Source: Crocinitomicaceae bacterium (GTDB taxonomy: Bacteria > Bacteroidota > Bacteroidia > Flavobacteriales_D > Crocinitomicaceae). From it: a stretch of DNA of 64,000 nt. The notes beneath the pieces are model-generated. The model ran no database searches, was not told the origin of the DNA, and was given only the letters and a program-made list of their open reading frames with translations. The DNA is taken from the NCBI GenBank assembly GCA_030830895.1, contig JAURMC010000014.1, positions 1 through 64,000 on the forward strand. Direction: 5' to 3'. This document shows, piece after piece, positions 9,397 through 18,159 of this stretch. The translations under genes and the position numbers were made by a program. Position 1 is the stretch's first letter; the number at the start of each line of letters is the position of its first letter.

Positions 9397-11400
9397 TTAA
9401 TTTAAAGGAACATTATTGATTTCATACTTAATTAACTGAACACCTGAAACTGAATCGGCGGATTGATTTTTTCCTGCGGCACCGTCGCTGATCATGCGGA
9501 TGAAGGCATCTTCCGACCCTCTGGTACTCAACGATTCTCCTAATTTTTCAACGGCCTCAAAATCCATTTTCTCCCGGCTTGCAAAAAAGTAAATGCGATC
9601 TACCCCACAGTCGATTTCTGGGGTGCAGGCGGTAATAATAGGCTGGAAATCTTTCGCTTTTTTAATTACGCCAGGGTACAAGGTAACAAACTTATCCTTT
9701 CCGTTTTTTGCGATAGGAATTTCGTTTAATAGTTTATTGTTACCAATATAAACGGCATGTAAATAAATGAGATCACTGGAGTTGTTCACTACCTCCAAAT
9801 TGAATCCACGAATATTTGAATAATTATTGTAATCAGGGCTCTTTGAACGCAATACCGCAATCGATGAATCACTCATTGGCATTAAGGTTACGGATACATC
9901 AATCGATTCATCACTCAATTCAAGGTTGGTAAAGTAATCGATACGAAGTGCTTGCTTTAAATATTCCACCAGTTTTGAAACGTCCTCTTCCTTGCTCATG
10001 GACAATGGCTTCATTTCTTTAAATGGATTACCAGATAAAGGAATTTCAATGCGTACGTTTTTGTTATTATCTTCTTTCAGGTAATAGTTTGGCGCGTCTT
10101 TTTTGGGATCAACGAATACGATATTCTTCTCATCTTTCAAGGCATTTTTAATGACTTTTATGGATTCCTTGTCGATTAGCTCGATTGCTAATTTCAAAGA
10201 TTGTCCTTCCATAACTTCATAAATACGTTTTGCATTAAACAAGGAATAATCCGCTTTAGCAATCATCGGAAGTTTAGAATTTAGCATAACCGTACATGTT
10301 GCACCTTTGCTTTCCGTTACCACTCCTTTAGTAACTATTTTTTTTGATTTATTGGGGTCAATGTAATAAAACCCAAGAGAATCACCGACTGAAATTCCAT
10401 GAACCATCCCGGCTTTAACCTCAGCACTTAGGGAGTTAAAGTCAGACAAACTTACTTCAAAAAAATCCGATTTAGGCACGGTTTGTCCGCTGAAAAATAG
10501 GGCATTGGGTTCGTCAAAATCTTTTTCAGCATTTTGTTTTCCTTCTGAATTGATGAGTAATTTGGAGTAAACTAAATCGAAGACATTCTTATAGCTTGAC
10601 TTATCCTTTAAATTAGTAATCGCCTCTACTATAGCGTACGTTAAGGAACCATACCCTATACCATTTACGTTAATTTCATAATTAACTTGTTCATCTTTAC
10701 ACCCCATGAAGACGGATTTTACACCTTCGCCACTAGTATAGCCTTTATTATCTTCTACGAAATAAGTTCGCTTGTATGTTTTAGGTGCACAAATAGTACT
10801 TGATCCTCTTTTTTTAGTGGGTTCTGAGCCCCGCGTACCGGAACCTGAATGGCATGCATCCAATACCACTACCACGTGGCCATTTTTACCAATTTTTTGT
10901 TCCATCGAGGAAACATAATAATCCAATTGGTCGTCGATTAGGTGCTCATCGAACTGATAGCCCTCAAAATACTCCATGGGAGCATTATACAACACGAATG
11001 CCTCATCAAACCCATCTTCACCTTCGTCTTTCGCAATGTACTTCACATTGGGGTAGTCCTTGGAGTCCCAATCTGCAATTTGCTGTCCGTGACCGGAATA
11101 ATGGATGTAAACAATATCGCCAGGTTTCACCGACAAGAGTAAATTATCAAGGGCTTTTAATACATTGGCCGCTGTTGCTTTTTCATCGGTTATCTCAACT
11201 ATGTTTTTGGCATTGAAATTTTGACCTAAGAGCATCCCCCTAACGAGCGAAATGTCGTTTGCAGAACTTAAATCACTCCAACTCTTTTGATCGCTCGGAC
11301 GAACGGGATAATCGCCAACGCCAATCAATAAGGCATGCTTTGTTTGGGCATACCCCGAAGCACATAAGAATAGGAGCACATGTAACAATAAATGTTTCAT
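9397..11400 (-). CDS. Caspase family (C14) protein, exported
   Basis: Start MKHLLLHVLLFLCASGYAQ at 11400. KHALLIGVGDYP, VYIHYSGHGQQIAD (His) and VVVVLDACHSGSGTRGSE (Cys). Confidence 0.93.
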   Translation of the reverse strand: MKHLLLHVLLFLCASGYAQTKHALLIGVGDYPVRPSDQKSWSDLSSANDISLVRGMLLGQNFNAKNIVEITDEKATAANVLKALDNLLLSVKPGDIVYIHYSGHGQQIADWDSKDYPNVKYIAKDEGEDGFDEAFVLYNAPMEYFEGYQFDEHLIDDQLDYYVSSMEQKIGKNGHVVVVLDACHSGSGTRGSEPTKKRGSSTICAPKTYKRTYFVEDNKGYTSGEGVKSVFMGCKDEQVNYEINVNGIGYGSLTYAIVEAITNLKDKSSYKNVFDLVYSKLLINSEGKQNAEKDFDEPNALFFSGQTVPKSDFFEVSLSDFNSLSAEVKAGMVHGISVGDSLGFYYIDPNKSKKIVTKGVVTESKGATCTVMLNSKLPMIAKADYSLFNAKRIYEVMEGQSLKLAIELIDKESIKVIKNALKDEKNIVFVDPKKDAPNYYLKEDNNKNVRIEIPLSGNPFKEMKPLSMSKEEDVSKLVEYLKQALRIDYFTNLELSDESIDVSVTLMPMSDSSIAVLRSKSPDYNNYSNIRGFNLEVVNNSSDLIYLHAVYIGNNKLLNEIPIAKNGKDKFVTLYPGVIKKAKDFQPIITACTPEIDCGVDRIYFFASREKMDFEAVEKLGESLSTRGSEDAFIRMISDGAAGKNQSADSVSGVQLIKYEINNVPLN

Positions 11401-11473
11401 AACTTTTTTTACCAAATTAATGAATTTTAATAATTTACAACAGATTGAATAATCTTTTTTTTCAACAAAACCA

Positions 11474-12229
11474 CTACCAAATCAACGGAATCACAGCCTT
11501 TCGTTCCTGTGGGTATGCTGCAAATTTCTCCTTATACCATTTATGGTGAGAAATAGCCCGTGGGACTACATTGGCAAAGGTCCATATAGCAAATACTAGC
11601 CCCGGCAAGCTCCAAGTTAAGATTCCAAAGCCAACCCATTCGATCACTTCACCCAGTAAATTCGGACAGGATACCCAACGAAACATTCCGCCTTCAGGAA
11701 TTTTATATCCCGTTTCGCCCGGTTTACGTAAGTTAATTAAAATCGCATCCGAATGCCAATTGATGGCCATTCCTGTAAAAAAGACGAGCATTCCTGTAAT
11801 AAATCGTGGATCGGTTAACCAATCCATTGTGTAGGAAGCAAAATTCCCAAAATAATACCCCATGAAAAACCCATTCATGGTATTGAACAGCATAGCAGAA
11901 ACCATGATGATCACCGGCATTTTTTTACCATTGGTCTTGAGTCGTAAGGGGAAAATAATGGATCGATTAACATAATGAAACACAAAGAGCCCCACCATAA
12001 TTCCACTTACGACATTGAGCTGTTTTTTGGCATCCCAAAGGAAAAAGGCAAGAATTACCAACACAAAAACCTCCATGATAAACCAGCCCCATCGGTTGTC
12101 GATCATTGGCCCCCAACGTTCATTTGAGTGTCTCCCGTAAGGTGCTGTTTGTTTAAACAAATACAAGAAGGTAATGATCCCTATAGCAATCCATGCCCAA
12201 GAAATCCATTGAAAATATTGTTCCGTCAT
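11474..12229 (-). CDS. Steroid 5-alpha-reductase-family / DUF1295-like integral membrane protein
   Basis: Multi-TM; C-terminal GEVIEWVGFGILTWSLPGLVFAIWTFANVVPRAISHHKWYKEKFAAYPQERKAVIPLIW typical of the family. Confidence 0.8.
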   Translation of the reverse strand: MTEQYFQWISWAWIAIGIITFLYLFKQTAPYGRHSNERWGPMIDNRWGWFIMEVFVLVILAFFLWDAKKQLNVVSGIMVGLFVFHYVNRSIIFPLRLKTNGKKMPVIIMVSAMLFNTMNGFFMGYYFGNFASYTMDWLTDPRFITGMLVFFTGMAINWHSDAILINLRKPGETGYKIPEGGMFRWVSCPNLLGEVIEWVGFGILTWSLPGLVFAIWTFANVVPRAISHHKWYKEKFAAYPQERKAVIPLIW

Positions 12230-12235
12230 ATGCTA

Positions 12236-13216
12236 TTATTTGATGTACCCATTCGTTTTAAACCATTCCACTAAATCGGAGACGGTATCCTTAAATGGTC
12301 TCGGGTTATGATGTAATTCTAGTCGTGCCTTCTCATGGCTTATTTTTGGGTTTCCATGAAGTAAAATCTCGATGGACTCATTCGTATACAGTGGAGCCTT
12401 TCCGGTAATCATTGATTGTAACTTTACAAAAGGCAATCCCATTTGCACCAGCCACACTGGGACGTTGGCTACTCGAATTTTCCTTCCTTTTACCTCACTG
12501 ACAATCGCAACAATTTCCTTCATGGTATAATATTTACCCGACAACAAGTAATTCTCTCCAACCCTTCCCATCGTTAGCGCATTGCAAATGGATGAAGCTA
12601 CATCGCGTACGTCTACCCAATCGTATCCGCCAGCGAACATTGCCGGAATCTTACCCAGATAAATATCTAAGATCGCCTTTCCCTGTAGGGATAATTTGTT
12701 CTCGGGCTGACCCGTAACGGAAGTTGGGTTTACAATTACCGCCGGCAAGCCCTTCTTAACAAATTCCAACACGGTTAATTGTCCATCCCGCTTACTTTGA
12801 TCGTAGGCAAACGCCGTATCATCCACAAAGTTTCGAGTTTCATCTAAGGGTTCATTCTTAGGTAGTGGGTCATAGGCATGAATGGATGAAATATGCACTA
12901 CTCGTTGAATGTTTAAATCTAGGGCCGTTTGCATCACATTATGTACTCCGTCCACATTTACCTTTCGTACGTGTCCATTTTGCCCTCCATTAATTGAAAT
13001 CACCGCAGCAGAATGAATGAGTGCATCACATCCGGTTAAGAGTTTCTTGACGGAAGCCCGGTCATTTACATGACCTTGTACATATTCAATGTTGTTTTTA
13101 ATGAAATATTCCACATCATTAAATCCCAAGGCTCGAACCTCATGTCCTCTCCGTCTCAATTCCTCAATTAAGGCCACACCAACGTGTCCACTTGCCCCTG
13201 TTATAGCCACTTTCAT
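12236..13216 (-). CDS. NAD-dependent epimerase/dehydratase (dihydroflavonol reductase-like)
   Basis: N-terminal TGASGHVG nucleotide-binding motif, HISSIHAYDP, YDQSKRDGQ (YxxxK). Confidence 0.85.
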   Translation of the reverse strand: MKVAITGASGHVGVALIEELRRRGHEVRALGFNDVEYFIKNNIEYVQGHVNDRASVKKLLTGCDALIHSAAVISINGGQNGHVRKVNVDGVHNVMQTALDLNIQRVVHISSIHAYDPLPKNEPLDETRNFVDDTAFAYDQSKRDGQLTVLEFVKKGLPAVIVNPTSVTGQPENKLSLQGKAILDIYLGKIPAMFAGGYDWVDVRDVASSICNALTMGRVGENYLLSGKYYTMKEIVAIVSEVKGRKIRVANVPVWLVQMGLPFVKLQSMITGKAPLYTNESIEILLHGNPKISHEKARLELHHNPRPFKDTVSDLVEWFKTNGYIK

Positions 13217-13320
13217 GGTGTTAAAAATAAGTAAAGTTCTCGCATGACACTTACTTATAAAGAACGATTTATTAATTTACACCAATCAAATTCCTATTAC
13301 CTTTGATAAAAAAAGTATCT

Positions 13321-14601
13321 ATGAACGAAATCATTTGCCCTCATTGCCAAAAAGCCTTTAAAATAGATAAAGCAGGATATGCCGATATTCTGAAACAGGT
13401 GCGTGATCAACAATTCGAAGATGAGATAAAAAATAGGCTTGAAAGCGCCAATAAAGAAAAAGAAGCCGCAGAGAAATTATTAGCTGCTCATTTTGAAATA
13501 AAAATTCAAGAATTGATTAAAAATCAAGAGAAGGCACTTTCCCAACAACAAGCGGCTGCTTCACAGCAATTAAATGAAATGAAGGCTAAACTTGACAATG
13601 CAGAATTGGAAAAGCAGCTCAAGATTTCGGAAGCAACCAACTTATTGGAAAAAGAAAAAGATCAACTTGCCAATGCCTTATCCAGTAAGGATACAGAAAT
13701 GAAACTTAATGCCAGTAACCTTCAACAACAGTACCAAGAGCAGCTTAAATTGAAAGAGGAAATAATTAAAATGAAAGAGGAGGAGATAGAACGTCACAAG
13801 GACCTGAAGCTCAAACTTTCTACGAAAATGGTTGGTGAAACATTAGAAGAGCACTGTGAAATTGAATTTAATAAAATTCGGTCAGCAGCCTTTCCACTGG
13901 CGTATTTCGAGAAGGACAATGATGCAAGCTCAGGAAGTAAAGGAGATTTCATTTTTCGTGATTTTGATGCAAACCAAACTGAGATTGTGAGCATTATGTT
14001 TGAGATGAAAAACGAATCTGACGGAACCGCTAAAAAACGTAAAAACGAAGACTTTCTTAAAGAACTAGACAAGGATCGTCAAGAGAAAAAATGTGAATAT
14101 GCGGTGTTGGTTACCATGCTTGAACTTGATAATGAATATTACAATGCAGGAATCGTAGATGTCTCTCACAAATTTCCAAAAATGTTCGTAGTACGACCCC
14201 AGTTTTTTATTCCTATCATCACCCTGCTTCGCAATGCCGCATTAAAATCCATGGAATATAAAAACGAATTATTTCGGGTTCAGAATCAAAACATTGACAT
14301 TAGCAACTTTGAGGCACAATTAGAAGGTTTCCGAAATGCGTTTGGTAAAAACTATCGCATAGCTACCGAGCGCTTTGCAGATGCCATTAAAAACATCGAT
14401 GACTCAATTAAACAATTAGAAAAAACAAAGGAAAATCTATTAAAATCAGCTAATAATTTGAGATTAGCGAATGACAAAGCCGATGAATTATCGATAAAGA
14501 AATTGGTCAAAAATAACCCCACCATGAAAGCGAAGTTTGATGCCTTAGAAACCGATCTAAAAGAGGTGGATTCAGAATATGATAATGAAGATGATGATTA
14601 A
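13321..14601 (+). CDS. DUF2130 domain-containing coiled-coil protein
   Basis: MNEIICPHCQKAFKIDKAGYADILKQVR with a long coiled coil and MFEMKNESDGTAKKRKNEDFLKELDKDR, characteristic of DUF2130. Confidence 0.82.
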   Translation: MNEIICPHCQKAFKIDKAGYADILKQVRDQQFEDEIKNRLESANKEKEAAEKLLAAHFEIKIQELIKNQEKALSQQQAAASQQLNEMKAKLDNAELEKQLKISEATNLLEKEKDQLANALSSKDTEMKLNASNLQQQYQEQLKLKEEIIKMKEEEIERHKDLKLKLSTKMVGETLEEHCEIEFNKIRSAAFPLAYFEKDNDASSGSKGDFIFRDFDANQTEIVSIMFEMKNESDGTAKKRKNEDFLKELDKDRQEKKCEYAVLVTMLELDNEYYNAGIVDVSHKFPKMFVVRPQFFIPIITLLRNAALKSMEYKNELFRVQNQNIDISNFEAQLEGFRNAFGKNYRIATERFADAIKNIDDSIKQLEKTKENLLKSANNLRLANDKADELSIKKLVKNNPTMKAKFDALETDLKEVDSEYDNEDDD

Positions 14602-14700
14602 TCCATGTAAGGGAAATTTATCATTATAAGAATAATGGTTTTAAATTAATTTAATAGATTTACGAATGTTTCAAATCAATTGAATCAAATTACCGTCAAA

Positions 14701-15426
14701 ATGAAAAATATACTTTTGAAAATTATAGTTCTTGTCATTGCTATTAGCTTTCCGCTTATATCAATAGCACAGATAACTTGCCTTCCTTGCGATCAATTAG
14801 GTATGAGCGTAAATGTCGGGTCGGATACTACATCGCTAAGCATCTACCATTCGGGACAATATTTAACCCACCCACAACCATATAATGTTTTTTCTTGGCA
14901 CTTTACCGATAAGTTCGGTAATACCATTTTTCAAGATACAATCGTGAATAACGCCTTTTGTAATTTTTCGCATACTGTTCCAATTCATGATACCATGAAT
15001 GTTATTGTATACTTTACCAATGACTCTGCTTTTCTTGCAAATGGAAATCCAATTAATTGTTATTTTGAAGATCAAATATATTGGGAAACAGGAGTATATC
15101 CTTCAGGTACACCATGGGGTAGATGGGAATTTATTCATGGGAATGTTGGTGTAGATTTGAATAATCCTTCAGGAATTAATGAGAGTACACAGACTAAATG
15201 TACCGTATATCCAAATCCAACAAATGGTTTAATTAATATAAGCCTAGATAAGGGTCAAATATTGAATTTCGAACTTTATAATAGTGTGGGTAAACTTGTA
15301 AAAAAGAAGGAAGTAAATTTAGATTCCTTAACCTTAAATATACTTGATTTTCCAAGCGGAATTTACCTGCTTAACGTTTTTAATCAACAAAATGAAGTCT
15401 TTCATACAAGGATTTCAAAAGAATAA
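14701..15426 (+). CDS. Secreted protein with T9SS type A sorting domain
   Basis: Signal peptide MKNILLKIIVLVIAISFPLISIAQ; C-terminal YPNPTNGLINISL...LYNSVGKLV...FPSGIYLLNV. Confidence 0.85.
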   Translation: MKNILLKIIVLVIAISFPLISIAQITCLPCDQLGMSVNVGSDTTSLSIYHSGQYLTHPQPYNVFSWHFTDKFGNTIFQDTIVNNAFCNFSHTVPIHDTMNVIVYFTNDSAFLANGNPINCYFEDQIYWETGVYPSGTPWGRWEFIHGNVGVDLNNPSGINESTQTKCTVYPNPTNGLINISLDKGQILNFELYNSVGKLVKKKEVNLDSLTLNILDFPSGIYLLNVFNQQNEVFHTRISKE

Positions 15427-15507
15427 CTTACCTCATTCATTAGCAAAAAAACTGAAAGACATTTAGTTTTTAGTCGCTCAGGATTACGCTAGCGCGTTTT
15501 CCAAAAT

Positions 15508-15622
15508 GGGAGTTACATTACAAGCTAAAACCCAAAACTACTGCGTAGTTTCATTGGGATTACTTCGTGAACCATTTGGGGAGTTACATTACAAGCTAAA
15601 ACCCAAAACTACTGCGTAGTTT
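15508..15622. repeat. Two 44-bp direct repeats (15508-15551 and 15579-15622)
   Basis: gggagttacattacaagctaaaacccaaaactactgcgtagttt occurs twice with a 71-bp period; each copy ends in the hairpin AAACTAC-TGC-GTAGTTT. Confidence 0.9.
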
Positions 15623-15625
15623 ATG

Positions 15626-15681
15626 TTTTTTGTTTTTAGTCGCTTGTCAAAAGACCTTTTGACCGCGTTAAAAACAAAAAA
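15626..15681. other. Long imperfect inverted repeat with nested hairpin
   Basis: ttttttgtttttagtcgc pairs with gcgttaaaaacaaaaaa; nested stem TCAAAAG-AC-CTTTTGA. Confidence 0.75.
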
Positions 15682-15706
15682 CCCATTCCCTTGTGGAATG
15701 GGTTTT
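15670..15706 (-). terminator. Rho-independent-like terminator downstream of tRNA-Arg
   Basis: aaaacccattcc / ggaatgggtttt stem followed on the minus strand by a T-rich tract. Confidence 0.65.
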
Positions 15707-15712
15707 GGCTTG

Positions 15713-15786
15713 TGACCTTGTCAGGATTCAAACCTGAAACCTCCTGAGCCGTAATCAGGTGCGCTATTCAGTTGCGCCACAAGGCC
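15713..15786 (-). tRNA. tRNA-Arg(ACG)
   Basis: Minus strand GGCCTTGTGGCGCAACTGAATAGCGCACCTGATTACGGCTCAGGAGGTTTCAGGTTTGAATCCTGACAAGGTCA: acceptor GGCCTTG/CAAGGTC, anticodon stem CCTGA/TCAGG with loop TTACGGC (ACG), T-loop GGTTTGAATCC. Confidence 0.92.
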
Positions 15787-15891
15787 CTCCGTTTTTCAAC
15801 GGAACAAAGATAGGACTTTCTTTGCTTTTAACAAATAGAGCCATTTATATTCACTACTTTTATCGGATTCTTTTTTCGTTATTTTAGTAAT

Positions 15892-16479
15892 ATGCGTTAC
15901 AATCTTTCAGAAATCAATGATCTCATCCGCAATCGAAGAACTATCTACCCAGAACAATTTAGCGAGCGTAAAGTACATAAGGAACAAATAGAGCTTATCC
16001 TACAAAATGCGCAATGGGCGCCCACTCATGGTAATACTCAACCTTGGAGATTTCACGTTTTTATGGATGATAGCCGACAACGCTTGAGTCAGTTTTTGGG
16101 TAAAACTTACCTTGAACTCACCCCAGTTGAAAAGCAGATAGATGCTAAACTGGCGAAGATGCTCCGTAGACCAATGCTATCAAGTGTGGTGATCGCCGTT
16201 TCTATGAAACGACAATCAGAAGAAAAGATTCTTGAAATTGAGGAGGTAGAAGCGGTAGCTTGCGCCATACAAAACATGCACCTCACCTGCACAGCATATG
16301 GTCTAGGTGGATTCTGGGCGACACCAAAATTGATTTATTCGGAACAAATGAATACTTTCCTAGGAATTTCAGAAAAAGATAAATGCCTAGGCTTGTTTTA
16401 TATAGGATATCCGGCCATTGATTGGCCCTCCTCACATCGAATTCCCTTAGAGTATCATACCGAATGGCTCCATGAATAA
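15892..16479 (+). CDS. Nitroreductase family protein
   Basis: RRTIYPEQF, NAQWAPTHGNTQPWRFHVF and GLGGFWATPK. Confidence 0.88.
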   Translation: MRYNLSEINDLIRNRRTIYPEQFSERKVHKEQIELILQNAQWAPTHGNTQPWRFHVFMDDSRQRLSQFLGKTYLELTPVEKQIDAKLAKMLRRPMLSSVVIAVSMKRQSEEKILEIEEVEAVACAIQNMHLTCTAYGLGGFWATPKLIYSEQMNTFLGISEKDKCLGLFYIGYPAIDWPSSHRIPLEYHTEWLHE

Positions 16480-17218
16480 GTTTCTATTGCTTAGTTTCAT
16501 TATGGGTTGCTTTTTAGGTTATGCCCAATTGGGAGACAATCGGCTTCCTTCGTATTTTGGATTACAAATTCGTGGTGTTTTTCCAAGTGATTTCGTTAGC
16601 AATCCCTCACTATCACTAACTAAAGAAGGTATGAATGCCAAGATTTCCCAAACACCTGGATATTCGTTTGGAGGAGTTGTAAGAGTTGGAATAACCGAAT
16701 TAATTTCACTTGAAACAGGCATCAACTTTACCCAGCGTAATTTCAACATTGAAGGTTCTGTGGCAGACTCTGGTATTTATGTAACCAATACACTCGGTTT
16801 CATTCAATATGATATTCCTATCAATGCTTTGTTCTATATCAAATTAGCCAAGAAATGGTATGCTAATGCATCCTTAGGAATTGCGACAGGCTTTAAGCCA
16901 ACCGATATTGCAACCATGAATAATATTAATGGATCTCAGTTTTTCTACCATACGGGCATGGTAAATAAAAAAGCTTCTCTAGACTTGAATGGGAATCTTG
17001 GGTTTGAATTCCGATCGAAAAAATCAGGATTCTTCTATGTAGGAACCACTGTTCGCTTACCCACCAAACCGCTCTTTGTTTACATCGCAACCTATAAAAA
17101 CCAAGGATATAAGGTTACTCAGTATGGAGATGTATCGGGCGCCTTTTTAGGTCTTGATTTTCGTTATTTCTTCAGAAATGTAAAGGCAGTGCGCGAAGAA
17201 AAGAAACCCATTGAATAG
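16472..17218 (+). CDS. Outer-membrane beta-barrel (PorT-like) protein
   Basis: Signal peptide; amphipathic strands (YSFGGVVRVGITELISLETGINFTQRNF...). Confidence 0.65.
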   Translation: MNKFLLLSFIMGCFLGYAQLGDNRLPSYFGLQIRGVFPSDFVSNPSLSLTKEGMNAKISQTPGYSFGGVVRVGITELISLETGINFTQRNFNIEGSVADSGIYVTNTLGFIQYDIPINALFYIKLAKKWYANASLGIATGFKPTDIATMNNINGSQFFYHTGMVNKKASLDLNGNLGFEFRSKKSGFFYVGTTVRLPTKPLFVYIATYKNQGYKVTQYGDVSGAFLGLDFRYFFRNVKAVREEKKPIE

Positions 17219-17220
17219 AT

Positions 17221-18159
17221 TTATGGGATACAAATCACCGTATCTAAGTACGTTGAATATCCGACCCATACTCCCAAGGCACCTCCCTCAATGTTCGAAG
17301 GAACATTTACAGGCGTAGCAAATGGACTACCAGAAGAGAAAACCTGATTGATTTTTTTTTCAAAAAAGTTGAATTCCCGCTTACCAATTCTAGATAAACG
17401 CATCACCACCGTATCACCAAACTTATAAAAACCGCGTTCGTTTTCTGCATAAGTAGAATCATTAAAAGACATGGGGTTATAAATGGTAAATTCAAACGCC
17501 AAACCATTAAAAAACGCATCATTAAAATATGGATTAAAGGGTTTAGTAAAAAATGGATCACTAACCTTTTTCATTTCCCACATAAAATTGTCTGATGTTG
17601 ATGCATTATCTGTCATAAAACTATACAAATAACCAATTGAGTTATTTGTCTCAGGCTTCCATGTTAAATAATCCAAAGCAACCGGTGGATGAATGGTCGT
17701 ATTTGCAGTGTATGTTTTGGAATCATGCGTAATCGTAAGGATATAGGTTTTCCCAACCTGTCCAAAAATATTAGGATCAAACGAAGTATACACACAAAGC
17801 GGCGAAGGTAACTGCTGTAATTCCTGAATACTCATGCCAAAGATTGCCTCTGCATATGCTTCTGTTCCCGGTGGTAAATCGTCCGTACAAATCTTATCTA
17901 AAATAACTGTAGTTGTTCCATCCGAAACCGTTACGACGGCATCTCCTACAAAACTATTGAGATACGCAGTAATATCAGTTGGTGCATAAATATTCTGCGA
18001 TTTTGATAACAAGATGATGGGCGGTTCTCCCTGACGAATGCTTCCATCCACCACTAACTGTTCGTTATAACCTGGAATTTCAATTTGCACTTCCTTGGTA
18101 CAGGAAGAAATCAAAAGAACAATTGCCGCTAAACCAATATTTAAAATTCGAAATTCCAT
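17221..18159 (-). CDS. DUF4249 family lipoprotein
   Basis: Lipobox LLISSC; LVVDGSIRQGEPPIILLSKSQN; directly downstream of a TonB receptor and overlapping it by 19 bp. Confidence 0.8.
   Translation of the reverse strand: MEFRILNIGLAAIVLLISSCTKEVQIEIPGYNEQLVVDGSIRQGEPPIILLSKSQNIYAPTDITAYLNSFVGDAVVTVSDGTTTVILDKICTDDLPPGTEAYAEAIFGMSIQELQQLPSPLCVYTSFDPNIFGQVGKTYILTITHDSKTYTANTTIHPPVALDYLTWKPETNNSIGYLYSFMTDNASTSDNFMWEMKKVSDPFFTKPFNPYFNDAFFNGLAFEFTIYNPMSFNDSTYAENERGFYKFGDTVVMRLSRIGKREFNFFEKKINQVFSSGSPFATPVNVPSNIEGGALGVWVGYSTYLDTVICIP

Noticed and set aside
15508-15786. Possible integrative-element att site beside tRNA-Arg
   Set aside because: The direct repeats do not match the tRNA 3' end, and no integrase or mobility genes are nearby.
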